Shown one piece after another: positions 9,311 to 20,197 of a DNA stretch of 64,000 nt (positions within the stretch are counted from its first letter, which is position 1; each line of letters opens with the position of its first letter). The position numbers and the translations under genes are program-made. The DNA is from Leptasterias polaris (lineage: Eukaryota; Echinodermata; Asteroidea; Forcipulatida; Asteriidae), in the NCBI GenBank assembly GCA_037783415.1, contig JAZGTN010000008.1, positions 1,178,001-1,242,000 of the forward strand, in the 5' to 3' direction. Under the pieces are notes generated by a model that ran no database searches, was not told where the DNA came from, and saw only the letters and a program-made list of their open reading frames with translations.

Positions 9311-11867
9311 GACTAGAGAACCAGTGCTCTGGAGCTAGGTTCATCCAGTTCAACTACATGTAGCTAGTCAAACCAAGGTGTAACATGCAAATTGACTAGA
9401 GAACCAGTGCTCTGGAGCTAGGTTCATCCAGTGCAACTACATGTAGCTAGTCAAACCAAGGTGTAACATGCAAATTGACTAGAGAACCAGTGCTCTGGAG
9501 CTAGGTTCATCCAGTTCAACTACATGTAGCTAGTCAAACCAAGGTGTAACCTGCAAATTGACTAGAGAACCAGTGCTCTGGAGCTAGGTTCATCCAGTTC
9601 AACTACATGTAGCTAGTCAAACCAAGGTGTAACCTGCAAATTGACTAGAGAACCAGTGCTCTGGAGCTAGGTTCATCCAGTTCAACTACATGTAGCTAGT
9701 CAAACCAAGGTGTAACATGCAAATTGACTAGAGAACCAGTGCTCTGGAGCTAGGTTCATCCAGTGCAACTACATGTAGCTAGTCAAACCAAGGTGTAACA
9801 TGCAAATTGACTAGAGAACCAGTGCTCTGGAGCTAGGTTCATCCAGTTCAACTACATGTAGCTAGTCAAACCAAGGTGTAACATGCAAATTGACTAGAGA
9901 ACCAGTGCTCTGGAGCTAGGTTCATCCAGTTCAACTACATGTAGCTAGTCAAACCAAGGTGTAACCTGCAAATTGACTAGAGAACCAGTGCTCTGGAGCT
10001 AGGTTCATCCAGTTCAACTACATGTAGCTAGTCAAACCAAGGTGTAACCTGCAAATTGACTAGAGAACCAGTGCTCTGGAGCTAGGTTCATCCAGTTCAA
10101 CTACATGTAGCTAGTCAAACCAAGGTGTAACCTGCAAATTGACTAGAGAACCAGTGCTCTGGAGCTAGGTTCATCCAGTTCAACTACATGTAGCTAGTCA
10201 AACCAAGGTGTAACCTGCAAATTGACTAGAGAACCAGTGCTCTGGAGCTAGGTTCATCCAGTTCAACTACATGTAGCTAGTCAAACCAAGGTGTAACCTG
10301 CAAATTGACTAGAGAACCAGTGCTCTGGAGCTAGGTTCATCCAGTTCAACTACATGTAGCTAGTCAAACCAAGGTGTAACATGCAAATTGACTAGAGAAC
10401 CAGTGCTCTGGAGCTAGGTTCATCCAGTTCAACTACATGTAGCTAGTCAAACCAAGGTGTAACATGCAAATTGACTAGAGAACCAGTGCTCTGGAGCTAG
10501 GTTCATCCAGTTCAACTACATGTAGCTAGTCAAACCAAGGTGTAACATGCAAATTGACTAGAGAACCAGTGCTCTGGAGCTAGGTTCATCCAGTTCAACT
10601 ACATGTAGCTAGTCAAACCAAGGTGTAACATGCAAATTGACTAGAGAACCAGTGCTCTGGAGCTAGGTTCATCCAGTTCAACTACATGTAGCTAGTCAAA
10701 CCAAGGTGTAACCTGCAAATTGACTAGAGAACCAGTGCTCTGGAGCTAGGTTCATCCAGTTCAACTACATGTAGCTAGTCAAACCAAGGTGTAACCTGCA
10801 AATTGACTAGAGAACCAGTGCTCTGGAGCTAGGTTCATCCAGTTCAACTACATGTAGCTAGTCAAACCAAGGTGTAACCTGCAAATTGACTAGAGAACCA
10901 GTGCTCTGGAGCTAGGTTCATCCAGTTCAACTACATGTAGCTAGTCAAACCAAGGTGTAACATGCAAATTGACTAGAGAACCAGTGCTCTGGAGCTAGGT
11001 TCATCCAGTTCAACTACATGTAGCTAGTCAAACCAAGGTGTAACATGCAAATTGACTAGAGAACCAGTGCTCTGGAGCTAGGTTCATCCAGTTCAACTAC
11101 ATGTAGCTAGTCAAACCAAGGTGTAACCTGCAAATTGACTAGAGAACCAGTGCTCTGGAGCTAGGTTCATCCAGTGCAACTACATGTAGCTAGTCAAACC
11201 AAGGTGTAATCTGCAAATTGACTAGAGAACCAGTGCTCTGGAGCTAGGTTCATCCAGTTCAACTACATGTAGCTAGTCAAACCAAGGTGTAACATGCAAA
11301 TTGACTAGAGAACCAGTGCTCTGGAGCTAGGTTCATCCAGTGCAACTACATGTAGCTAGTCAAACCAAGGTGTAACATGCAAATTGACTAGAGAACCAGT
11401 GCTCTGGAGCTAGGTTCATCCAGTTCAACTACATGTAGCTAGTCAAACCAAGGTGTAACCTGCAAATTGACTAGAGAACCAGTGCTCTGGAGCTAGGTTC
11501 ATCCAGTGCAACTACATGTAGCTAGTCAAACCAAGGTGTAACATGCAAATTGACTAGAGAACCAGTGCTCTGGAGCTAGGTTCATCCAGTTCAACTACAT
11601 GTAGCTAGTCAAACCAAGGTGTAACCTGCAAATTGACTAGAGAACCAGTGCTCTGGAGCTAGGTTCATCCAGTTCAACTACATGTAGCTAGTCAAACCAA
11701 GGTGTAACCTGCAAATTGACTAGAGACCCAGTGCTCTGGAGCTAGGTTCATCCAGTTCAACTACATGTAGCTAGTCAAACCAAGGTGTAACCTGCAAATT
11801 GACTAGAGAACCAGTGCTCTGGAGCTAGGTTCATCCAGTTCAACTACATGTAGCTAGTCAAACCAAG
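9311..11867. repeat. 83-bp satellite array, about 31 copies
   Basis: Successive GACTAGAGAACCAGTG starts at 9311, 9394 and 9477 give an exact 83-bp period. The array runs to 11867, about 30.8 units with no indels seen. Units are nearly identical, with two recurrent variable sites: T or G in CCAGT(T/G)CAACT, and A or C in GTAAC(A/C)TGC. Each unit contains the inverted pair TTGACTAG...CTAGTCAA and the palindrome CTACATGTAG, so each unit could form a hairpin. It contains no open reading frame. It lies between the PRDX4 3' end and TAB2. Confidence 0.97.
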
Positions 11868-11898
11868 CAGCATTCCGAGGTCTAGATCAACTTTGGTT

Positions 11899-12125
11899 AA
11901 AGGCAGTGGATACTGGATAAGTTGGATACTTCGAACTGTTGGATCCGTTTCAATCCTATATGATTGTATATACCGGTATACACAACAAAACTAACCTGTG
12001 AAAATGACCATTTACAAGATGGGTCCGTTTTCAAGGTATTGGCAAAAATCTGAAGCAATTTGTTGTCCACTCTAGTCACCCACCAGCAACTTTCTCGTAT
12101 CAACAGAATCAGCCTAAGTCTTACT
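11899..12125. mobile_element. Left part of a TTAA/AGGCAGTG Kolobok-like MITE
   Basis: TTAA followed by AGGCAGTGGATACTGG opens the family. ACAACAAAACTAACCTGTGAAAAT matches, with small changes, the interior of the complete copy at 13210-13566. No right terminus is found. Confidence 0.5.
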
Positions 12126-12652
12126 CATATATGGCTTCATTGCCTTCTTCCTTGCTCTACTACTATCACTCCTTATGGGGTGAGCTCGCTCATTAATACA
12201 CACAAATCAGCGTGTCAATGCAAAAACGTTGTATCTCAATTTTGCAAAGACTTAACTTGCGCAAAAATGCTTGGAGGAAAAACATAATGTATGTACTTGA
12301 TCTGTGAATACATCTTAGCTATTTTTTAGCGAGATAAGTTGTTTTGACAATTTCAAACTACATGTAGCATGAAACTAAGTGCTATTTTAGGAGATACAAA
12401 CGTTTTTGCACTGACATGAAGAAATATTCAAATCATAATAATGCATTTTTAAAAAATTTTATTCGAGGTTTGGCACAAGATAAATGATAATATTTCTCAT
12501 TGTGTGAGATGAATCTTTAAATTATACAAAAATGAAGCACAACCAGTCTGATAACGATGTTAAGTTACTAAGGTTTCGTCAGCATCATAACTATACATTA
12601 CTATACGAGCAAGAAGAAAATCACTTAAAGTGTTGCCAAGGTTGCCTCCTTA
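12126..12652. other. No recognisable feature
   Basis: AT-rich intergenic sequence between the partial MITE and the 71-bp tandem repeat. No gene, RNA or complete element could be supported. Confidence 0.4.
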
Positions 12653-13007
12653 GGTTTGATCAAGTCTCTCCATCACTTATTTACACTAGAGTACACCAAG
12701 CTACAAGTTTAACCCCTGCATTAGATTTGATCAAGTCTCTCCATCACTTATTTACACTAGAGTACACCAAGCTACAAGTTTAACCCCTGCATTAGATTTG
12801 ATCAAGTCTCTCCATCACTTATTTACACTAGAGTACACCAAGCTACAAGTTTAACCCCTGCATTAGATTTGATCAAGTCTCTCCATCACTTATTTACACT
12901 AGAGTACACCAAGCTACAAGTTTAACCCCTGCATTAGATTTGATCAAGTCTCTCCATCACTTATTTACACTAAAGTACACCAAGCTACAAGTTTAACCCC
13001 TGCATTA
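12653..13007. repeat. 71-bp tandem repeat, five copies
   Basis: CAAGTCTCTCCATCACTTAT recurs at 12661, 12732, 12803, 12874 and 12945, a constant 71-bp spacing. Copies differ by about one base; the last reads ACTAAAG where the others read ACTAGAG. It is unrelated in sequence to the 83-bp satellite 800 bp upstream. Confidence 0.95.
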
Positions 13008-13209
13008 AACAGGGACAATTTGCAAGAATGGACTGAATGCAAGCTTGGAAGTCTAGCAGTTTATACAACTGCCCTAGAATGTGAAAGGTCATTGGTTCCA
13101 ATCCCCCGCGGTGCCTGTGGGTTTTTTTCTGCAGAAACCTGAATGCCAAGGTGTTTAGGTGTTTTCCATAATACTCAACACCCATTTAATAAGCCCATAC
13201 AAAGGTTAA

Positions 13210-13566
13210 AGGTGCTGTATACGTTTGGTAATTGGAGCCTACTGATTGTGTTATACAATAAAACTAACCTGTGAAAATTTTACTTCAAAAGGTGGTTGCG
13301 TTTTTTGAGATATCACCGAAAAACCGGAGCGAATATTTCCACGCAGGAAGATTATTCCCTATAGGAATATGAGAAGCATTCAACCGTAACGCTTCTCATA
13401 TTCAAATTTTTGGCGATAAAAAGTGATATATTTTTCCATAACCGTAGTACTTCGAAGTGAAAAGTTTTTCAAAATGCATTATACTATCCAAAGCTGCTGT
13501 ACTTCTTACCAAGTAAGTTTTTATTGCCATTAATTTTCAGAGTCATTCCCAATGTATACAGACCCT
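13210..13566. mobile_element. Complete TTAA-flanked Kolobok-like MITE, 357 bp
   Basis: TTAA at 13206-13209 is followed by AGGTGCTGTATACGTTTGG. The other end reads AATGTATACAGACCCT and then TTAA (13567-13570). TTAA duplications with AGG/CCT ends fit Kolobok-type non-autonomous elements. The interior has a GAATATGAGAAGC...GCTTCTCATATTC inverted pair. Confidence 0.75.
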
Positions 13567-14889
13567 TTAAAGAGCACTGAAGGCACAAGATGGGGAACTC
13601 GGGCTGTGTGCACCGGACGCCATTTCAGTAAGCAACCCTTTTGATGCAACAATAGATCAGTGCGGATGTCCGCACTGATCTATTGTTGCATCATTACTAT
13701 TAATGATAACACCACATTTGCTTGCTGAAATGGCGCCCATGCATATTTCACGCTCCAACAATAGATAGAGCTCCAGTTCCTCATCTTGCACCCTCATCGC
13801 TTTATACTCATCGGACCATACTGTTGTCTTCTGTTCCAACCATATATAGAGCTCCTGTTTCCCATCTTGCACCTTCTGCCCTCCATACTCTTTGGCCCAT
13901 AAAACATTGTACAATTGTCAACTGGGGTGGATATTTCTTTGACCATGAGTGGCGTTGAAATTGCTGTGCATTCTTGTCAATATGTATTAACTCTTCATTC
14001 TTAACATCATGGAAGAGAAAATGTAAAATAACTTCGCAGAATTTTAGACAAGTCAACAAAATGGTTCTAGAAAAAAAGTAGAGGTAACCTTTTAAACTTC
14101 TCATTGTTACACAAATTATATTGATGGTTACATTTTTTGTACAAAATCTTTGAGCTAAAATATCCGACCATGTTGACCAACGAGTTCTATTTCACAAAGG
14201 AAGGCACATGTACAAAAGTATATATCAAAATCAATTGCCGAAACAAACACAAATTCCGAGGAAAAATGTAACGGATTTACAGTCATGCCAAAGTAAGAGT
14301 TCACTTTACAAGTGTTGTGCGTTATCGAAAAACAAGAAAAACAACTCAAACAAAGATTATATTTTGGTATGAAATAGAATCTTCTATTTAGATAACATTC
14401 TTGAAAACAAATATTCAAAAATAGTCATAGCAATTTGGTATAAATACAATTTCAAGTTTTACACAATACAAACATTTTTGTCAACAAATTAACACTGAAA
14501 CAAATTTGAAACTTGGAAAATGGACGTTTTGTAAAAAAAAAAAAACATATTTGCCAATCACAGCCGAATTTGTGCGACCATTACATAGGTTTAATGATAA
14601 CATGAACGTCAGTTGGGCAAAATTCATAAATGGTTATAAAGAACCGGAAAGGAAGTCAAGTCTTATTCTCAGAACAATCTTTGTTGATTTATTAATTTTA
14701 TTTTACTTTCATACATTTCATGATGAAGTTTTACTCTCCCAACAGGATAGAAATAGTTTTTCAAATACTCGCAAGACTTGCACAGTCTATTGAGTTCAGT
14801 TCTCCAGCAAGAACAGATTGGGCTTGGCCCTACTTGTAATTTTACAAATTCCCAAAGTTTTTCACTTTTAAGTAAACAATACATGTATA

Positions 14890-15094
14890 GACGATGTGAC
14901 CTCTGACGTCATTTGAAAATCATAACATGATGCGCGCGCATGTCGCCGGGCAAAACCTTTGTGTACTTGACAGCCAGCTAGAAAGTACACGCAATATTAC
15001 CATGACTACGCGTCTTTTTGCCCGGCGGAACATGACTTGGACAACAGACTTGTCAACAGAGGGCGGTTTGAATGTAAACAGAGGTCACATCGTC
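14890..15094. mobile_element. TA-flanked MITE, 205 bp, with perfect 16-bp inverted ends
   Basis: GACGATGTGACCTCTG at the left and CAGAGGTCACATCGTC at the right are perfect inverses flanked by TA. The interior is unusually CpG-rich and has GCCGGGCAAAA opposite TTTTTGCCCGGC. A fragment of this end recurs at about 58228-58254. Confidence 0.75.
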
Positions 15095-15240
15095 TACATA
15101 CAATAAGTGTAAATATCTGTAGGCTGCAGAGCTCAATCGCATCTATCCTGTTCGTAAAGTGTGTCGTTATTCCACCATTAGCCACGCCCACCTCACACAA
15201 ACTGGCTCCAAAGATCAGAAGCCCATAGGAGCTTCTTTAA

Positions 15241-15667
15241 TAATAATAATAGTGGCTTCTTATATAGCGCTCATATCCGTCACTCAGTGACGCTCAAGGC
15301 GCTTCAACAGTCAGTATTTTCCTGCAAGGTATATATGTGGAGCTACTTTTTGAATTTTGAGACCTATTTCTTTACATAGCACCATGTAATGGTTTACAAG
15401 GTGCTGTGGCGCAATATGCAGCCGATCAAACCAGGAACACCGGGGCAAACCCCTTCTCTTTTCGATAAGTGCACTGGGTTCTTTTACGTGCATTACACAA
15501 CACACGGGACCAACAGCTTTACGTCCCGTCCGAAGGACGAAGCAATAATGGTTAAGTGTCTTGCTTAATAAGGACACAAGTGTCACGACCGGGACTCGAA
15601 CCCACACTCTGCTGAACAGAAACACCAGAGCTTGAGTCCGGTGCTCTTATCCGCTCGGCCACGACAC
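15241..15667 (-). mobile_element. tRNA-headed SINE, type 2
   Basis: Read on the minus strand, the same tRNA-like head as the 6104 SINE is joined to a different body containing GTAAAAGAACCCAGTGCACT and TTTGCCCCGGTGTTCCTGG. It ends with GCGCTATATAAGAAG and (ATT)n. A partial copy lies at 23678-23971. One head and one tail on two bodies point to modular SINE evolution. Confidence 0.8.
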
Positions 15668-16178
15668 TAGTTTGTGTATGACGGTACATGTATATGCAAT
15701 AGTGTACAAATTAACTTGGCTTTCAGTCAACGACTTTAGGTCCTCTCAAAATTAAAAGTTTCTGTAATAAGATCAACACAAACGTATGCCAGTTTTGGAG
15801 TCGGAAGTAGCACAAACTTTGTGCATGCATCAGATACGCGCACATGCGTGTGACGCAATGACTTACCAACAGGATAGCTCATACTAAAGCACAACTAATT
15901 CGCAGAACCTTAACGGGCTAAATAGTTGTGGATGGTTCGTTGTTAATAAACTTCTCAACCCCTGCAGTGTCCCCCATTTAAAGCAGCCCAGTTCTGTGTA
16001 TTGGCAGATTAAATCGGCCCTTTCTATAATGCATTTGTATTGGTTACAACATACCATGTGACCTTAAAATGATTCAAACAAAGTTTGGGAAGTCAGCTTT
16101 GAACTTGTGCATGCCTGCAAGGGTAGAGGTTGATATTGTGTTTGAAAAAGCCTTCGGAGCGCCATCACGGCAGCCCGG

Positions 16179-16315
16179 GCTGTATACTCCCCAGGGAGCT
16201 GAGAAAGATTAAAGGAATGTTATTGGCCCAATGACCAGGGCACTAATGTAAAGCGCATTGAGACCGTTATTGTGAAATGCGCTATATAAGAACTAGTTAT
16301 TATTATTATTATTTA
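16179..16315 (+). mobile_element. SINE type 1, 3' fragment
   Basis: It begins inside the body at GCTGTATACTCCCCAGGGAG and runs through GCGCTATATAAGAAC into (ATT)n. The tRNA head is missing, as expected for a 5'-truncated retroposon copy. Confidence 0.8.
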
Positions 16316-16384
16316 TTGAATGCCATCATTGTTTCTATAGTTTGATTGTAATATCAATATATAAAAGAAAAGGTAATTTACAGC

Positions 16385-16722
16385 TTGAAGGATGTGTACA
16401 ACATTGGTAAAATTGAAATATAAATGTTCACAGATTTGCACATAACTTACATGGTATAAAGATGGTCATGGTGGAATACTTCCCTTAAAATAGTTTTGCT
16501 GGAAATGCTTTAGTTTTTAGAAAATGAGTAAAACAATTAGTCTTTATCACTGGTGATAAAGACTAATTTTTGAAAAGAGTGAAACTGTTTCACTGTTTTC
16601 TCATGACTCCGAAGACCGATTTAGCTTAGACTTTCACATGTGTGTTATTTCATGTAGATGTTGAGTCACATCAAGTGTGGATACTGGTCTTTGACAATTA
16701 CCAATGTTGTACATTGTTTTTA
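16385..16722. mobile_element. Kolobok-like MITE (GTGTACAACATTGGTA family)
   Basis: The ends are GTGTACAACATTGGTA and TACCAATGTTGTACA. In the centre is a perfect palindrome around TTTATCACTGGTGATAAA. The flanking TTAA is decayed. Better copies lie at 23972-24317 and 58553-58889. Confidence 0.7.
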
Positions 16723-17581
16723 AAATGGCATTACGGTTAGGCCTATTACTGTACGTGTATACTACATGTATTTAATACAGGGCACTGCTAGGGTTAAACA
16801 ATACTTCTGCTCTATGAAAAAACATCACTTCATTAAATGTTTTTGATAAACAATTTTGGAGGCAATTTTATTTCTTGAACTTTTCAATTTCTACAGAAGT
16901 ACATTATCATGTATTATCTTGACAGAAAACACAACTAAGTGTAGCACTTTTCATCTGTCAAACTAAAAGTTATTAGGTAGTTGTAGTTTGTTTTGAAGTA
17001 CCTGCAAAACCACCTCAAAAGTGTTTCAACATGTGCATGACTATGCAAGCTTCTACATGTACTAAAAAAAACACAATTTTAGTTGATTCATTTGACTTTT
17101 TTCTTTTCTTTTGCTTCTTCGAAATCACGCTCAAATTTCCATCAAAAATGGACGGAAAAAGTTACCTTCCTTTTCTGTCTATTAATTTTTGTTTGAAATT
17201 TGACAGTAATCCAAAGAGTCAATAATGCTAACCAGCTCACATATTTATTTTCAGTATAAGCCTGCATGTCTACTCACATGCTGAAACACTATAGGCTGGT
17301 TTCATTTACTTTTAAAAAAAAACAGAGATACAACCGTTGGAAAAACTGCTATAAACATGATGGTAGAAAAGTGGTCCACTTTATTATGTTTTCAGTCACA
17401 AGGGCAAGTCTTGTACAGGATTGGTAGTTAAAGAGTACATTCATTCAAAACTTTTAGATTTTCAAGCAGCATTATACGAAATATCATAAAACAGGGTGTG
17501 GTTACACGTACATTTTTGATAGAAGAAGGGTCTTTTAGGTTATTATTTAATTTCAACAGAGATAAGTGTACATGTATCTTG

Positions 17582-18349
17582 TTATAAATTTCCCTCAACT
17601 TTTTTTCTGCAACCAGTGCCTTGCTGTACATCAATTTCAGTTTCACCAGTTCTGGGAAGAATTTTCGGTCTCACTTTTATTAAGTAAATAAGTAGTTCAA
17701 ATAATAAACCACAAGGGAAACTGACTGGGTAAATTTGTAAATGATTTGGAGTTGGGTGTGGTCCCTGGTGTACACAGCAGTTAACGGTTGTATGGCTTCT
17801 GACGGGCACCCCCTGAACAAAATAGGGAGACCGCCAACATAGGGCTCCAGTCAATTTTTCTATGTTAAACCCCAAATCATTTTTTTTAAAGTAATTATAA
17901 TTCCGCTCGCTTAAGCTCTGAAAGGGGATCGGTTTTGATAGCACGGTTTTTTCTTCTTCTTCAAACTCATTAGTGTGATTTGTCAGGTTTTCCCCTGACT
18001 TAAGGATTTTCTCAAAATCTCCTCTGGCCTTCCAAATTTTCTGGAAAGAAATTAAGCGGTCACCACATTGTGTCCAAACCTGTGTAGGTTTATATTTCTG
18101 GTGATGCACATAGTCTGTAAAACTCCTGAACTCTACTAGTAACCTGTGAAAGGTTCCAGGTCTAGAAGAAGGGGGAGATCGGCCTGTAACCATATTTAAA
18201 GAATTTTCATATTTCGGCAAATCTTGTGCCTGAAAAAAGTAAGTTTCGATACGACTGTACATGTATGTACAATATGTAAAGTGGATTTCCACTGATTGTC
18301 TAATTACATGCATTCTGATACATGTAGGCATGGTTTCTTCTGTGCACAA
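17582..18349 (-). other. Unassigned 255-residue open frame in a dispersed repeat
   Basis: One open frame of 255 codons runs on the minus strand. Its product has a charged central stretch (SGENLTNHTNEFEEEEKTVL) and no recognised domain. Parts of the DNA recur at 63700-64000, for example TTCTGGTGATGCACA and AATAATAAACCACA followed by GGGAAACTGACTGGGTA. That points to a dispersed repeat rather than a host gene. No splice sites or homologue could be assigned; it could be a relic of an element protein. Confidence 0.35.
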
Positions 18350-18422
18350 ACTGTTGAGGACAACTCACTTAGCTCCAGGGCCCAATGTCATACAGCTGTT
18401 TTCAGCAGCAAATATCGCTTAA

Positions 18423-19464
18423 AGTCACCTGGAAATAGATTTTTAATTTTTTTAAATATAAGAGTATATGTATATTAACAATAAAACAATTTTTTGAGTA
18501 ATTGTTTGTCAGGATTTATATGTAAAAAAAATAGATAAAGTTGTTTGGGGGTGACTCCGCCCATCCCTTTTTGTGACGTCAATCGAGGAAGACTTCGCCG
18601 CGATCGAACATCGACCCCCCTCGAACTTGCCTGCATTTACGTTGTATATACACGTGCAAGTAGCGAGATTGTACGTTTCGTTTGGTTATCCAAAAAGGGG
18701 ATATTTCTTGCATTTTTCCGGCAATGCCGACCAGGTGTATTGCTGCTGGATGCAGAAAAAAAGACTAAAGATGGGGTCAACCAGCATTTTTTTCCTGCAG
18801 ATCCCAAATATAGGCAGTTACGGGCATCGAAAGTCAGGCTAACGAGGGCAAAGTGGTCCGGTCCAACGTCGTTTTCAGCGCTATGCAGCGAACACTTCGA
18901 GCCGTCGTCGTGCTTCGATACCAGGGATTTTTTTCGTTGGTAGTAGTGTGCAAGGGAAGTTGCAGTGAAGCGTTGGTTACCAGCGAAATGTTTCTGGTGT
19001 TCGGATCGACTTGAGCTGTATGCCACGCCGCGGCACGCCGATCCGATAAATAGTTTGGCAAAGTAGGAAAAACAATACCTCGTATTATGCGTGTTCTCGT
19101 TATGACCATGCTCATATCTTCCGTTTTTTAAGACATAGAAACGCGCATGGGACAGTTCGGGACCGGTGAAAAACCTCGTATTAGTCGACTGTACATGTAC
19201 ACATTGCATTTGGTGGTGTCCGAATACGAAAACGCATCATACTGATCAGGTACCCAGACGTAATGTACGGGGCCAGACTACACATTTTCTCCTGCCTCGA
19301 TTGACGTCACGAACAGCGCCATGTAAAGGGGGGCCTATTTTTTAATTTGTAATTAAAATAATTTTTTTTAACCTTAGTTAATTGTTTATTCACATTCCAC
19401 TCATAAAAATGTATATATTAATGACAAAAGCTTTATTTTGACAAAATACCACTGCCAGGTGCCT
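18423..19464 (+). mobile_element. TTAA-flanked element carrying a THAP domain (Kolobok-type relic)
   Basis: TTAA is followed by AGTCACCTGG on the left, and CCAGGTGCCT is followed by TTAA on the right (TTAA at 18419-18422 and 19465-19468). The inverted ends match at nine of ten bases. Inside, TGACGTCAATCGAGG (near 18573) and its inverse (near 19288) bracket a CpG-rich 700-bp core with a THAP-type zinc finger. TTAA duplication plus a THAP finger are both hallmarks of Kolobok transposons. The core shows no transposase catalytic domain, so the copy is non-autonomous. Confidence 0.65.
18724..18943 (+). pseudogene. THAP-domain open frame broken by one base in an A run
   Basis: From the ATG at 18724 the frame reads MPTRCIAAGCRKK, a THAP start with the C-x4-C pair. 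It then stops. The neighbouring frame continues TKDGVNQHFFPADPKYRQL... with the conserved Trp and Pro (KWSGP) and the C-x2-H pair in LCSEHF. One extra A in the run AGAAAAAAAGAC accounts for the break. The frame ends at 18943 without any downstream transposase domain. It may be a real mutation or an assembly error in a homopolymer. Confidence 0.7.
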
Positions 19465-19476
19465 TTAACAATTTTC

Positions 19477-19618
19477 TCCTAAGCAAAACTGAGCAGGATA
19501 CCAGTCACATTATTGTACATGTGACATGGTATTTTGATTGGTAACCTTAGTCTGGTAAGCGTAATTTTGTTGTGCTTAGCCACTTTGTGTGCTTAAGCAG
19601 CTGTACTAAATTAGCCCC
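19477..19618. mobile_element. Decayed copy of the GGGCC(A)AATTTCA MITE family
   Basis: Shares AGCAAAACTGAGCAGGATAC-like, CCAGTCACA...TGTACATGTGACATGGTATTTTG, GGTAACCTTAGTCTGGTAAGC and TTAAGCAGCT blocks with the fuller copy at 57469-57627. Confidence 0.55.
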
Positions 19619-19789
19619 GGAGTGTATAGCTGGTAACCAAGTGTTTCAGCCATTGAAATGCATGTGGTCATCATAACTTAATGTGAACTTGTATGTGATT
19701 CTCAAATGATGGTGGTAACTGCATTGACTGAGATCAAAAGACTGGTTAATACACAATGTCACCACTATAGAGGGCAGAATCAATCTAAG

Positions 19790-19915
19790 GTTGTGTCTCA
19801 ACTTGCGGCTGTGGCTAGAGCTCGAAGATCATGTGACCATGCATTGGAGCATTTGATGCCCATGGCAACCCCACATACCAACAGCCACAGCCGTAGCCGC
19901 CGATTCTTACTCAGC
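19790..19915. repeat. Inverted-repeat element shared with the TAB2/SOBP upstream region
   Basis: GCGGCTGTGGCTAGAGC near the left and CAGCCACAGCCGTAGCCGC near the right form a stem-loop-like pair around CCCATGGCAACCCCACA. A related sequence (GGTGGCTACGGCTATGGCTGG ... CAGTCGTAGCCGTAGC) is at 34966-35056. Confidence 0.45.
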
Positions 19916-20197
19916 CTAAGAATAGCCTTTCATCCAGTGGATTGGTTGAGTCAAAGGTCGTGCTCTACACCACAACTTTGGCTAAAGACAGGGCTCAAGT
20001 CCTACTGAAGCCAACAGCAAGCCATAGCCGGGTATGATCACTTCAGACACGGTCATAGCCGATAGCGATTGTGCACATACGTGAAGGCAAGAGTCCATAA
20101 AGGTAAATTTACAATGCACTACACTGGTTCACAACTCCCGCCTCACGGGGGCAGCAACATAGTCTGCAACATTGAAACCAGATATTTGAAGATTATT

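Noticed and set aside
9311..11867. Possible CRISPR array
   Set aside because: The full 83-bp unit repeats with no unique spacers, and the genome is eukaryotic; it is satellite DNA.
13754..13905. Possible gene in the imperfect duplication with GAGCTCC(A/T)GTT blocks
   Set aside because: A local duplication of about 90 bp with stops in related frames; no coding support.
18637..19209. 190-codon minus-strand open frame
   Set aside because: Antisense to the THAP-containing element core; the plus strand carries the recognisable domain.
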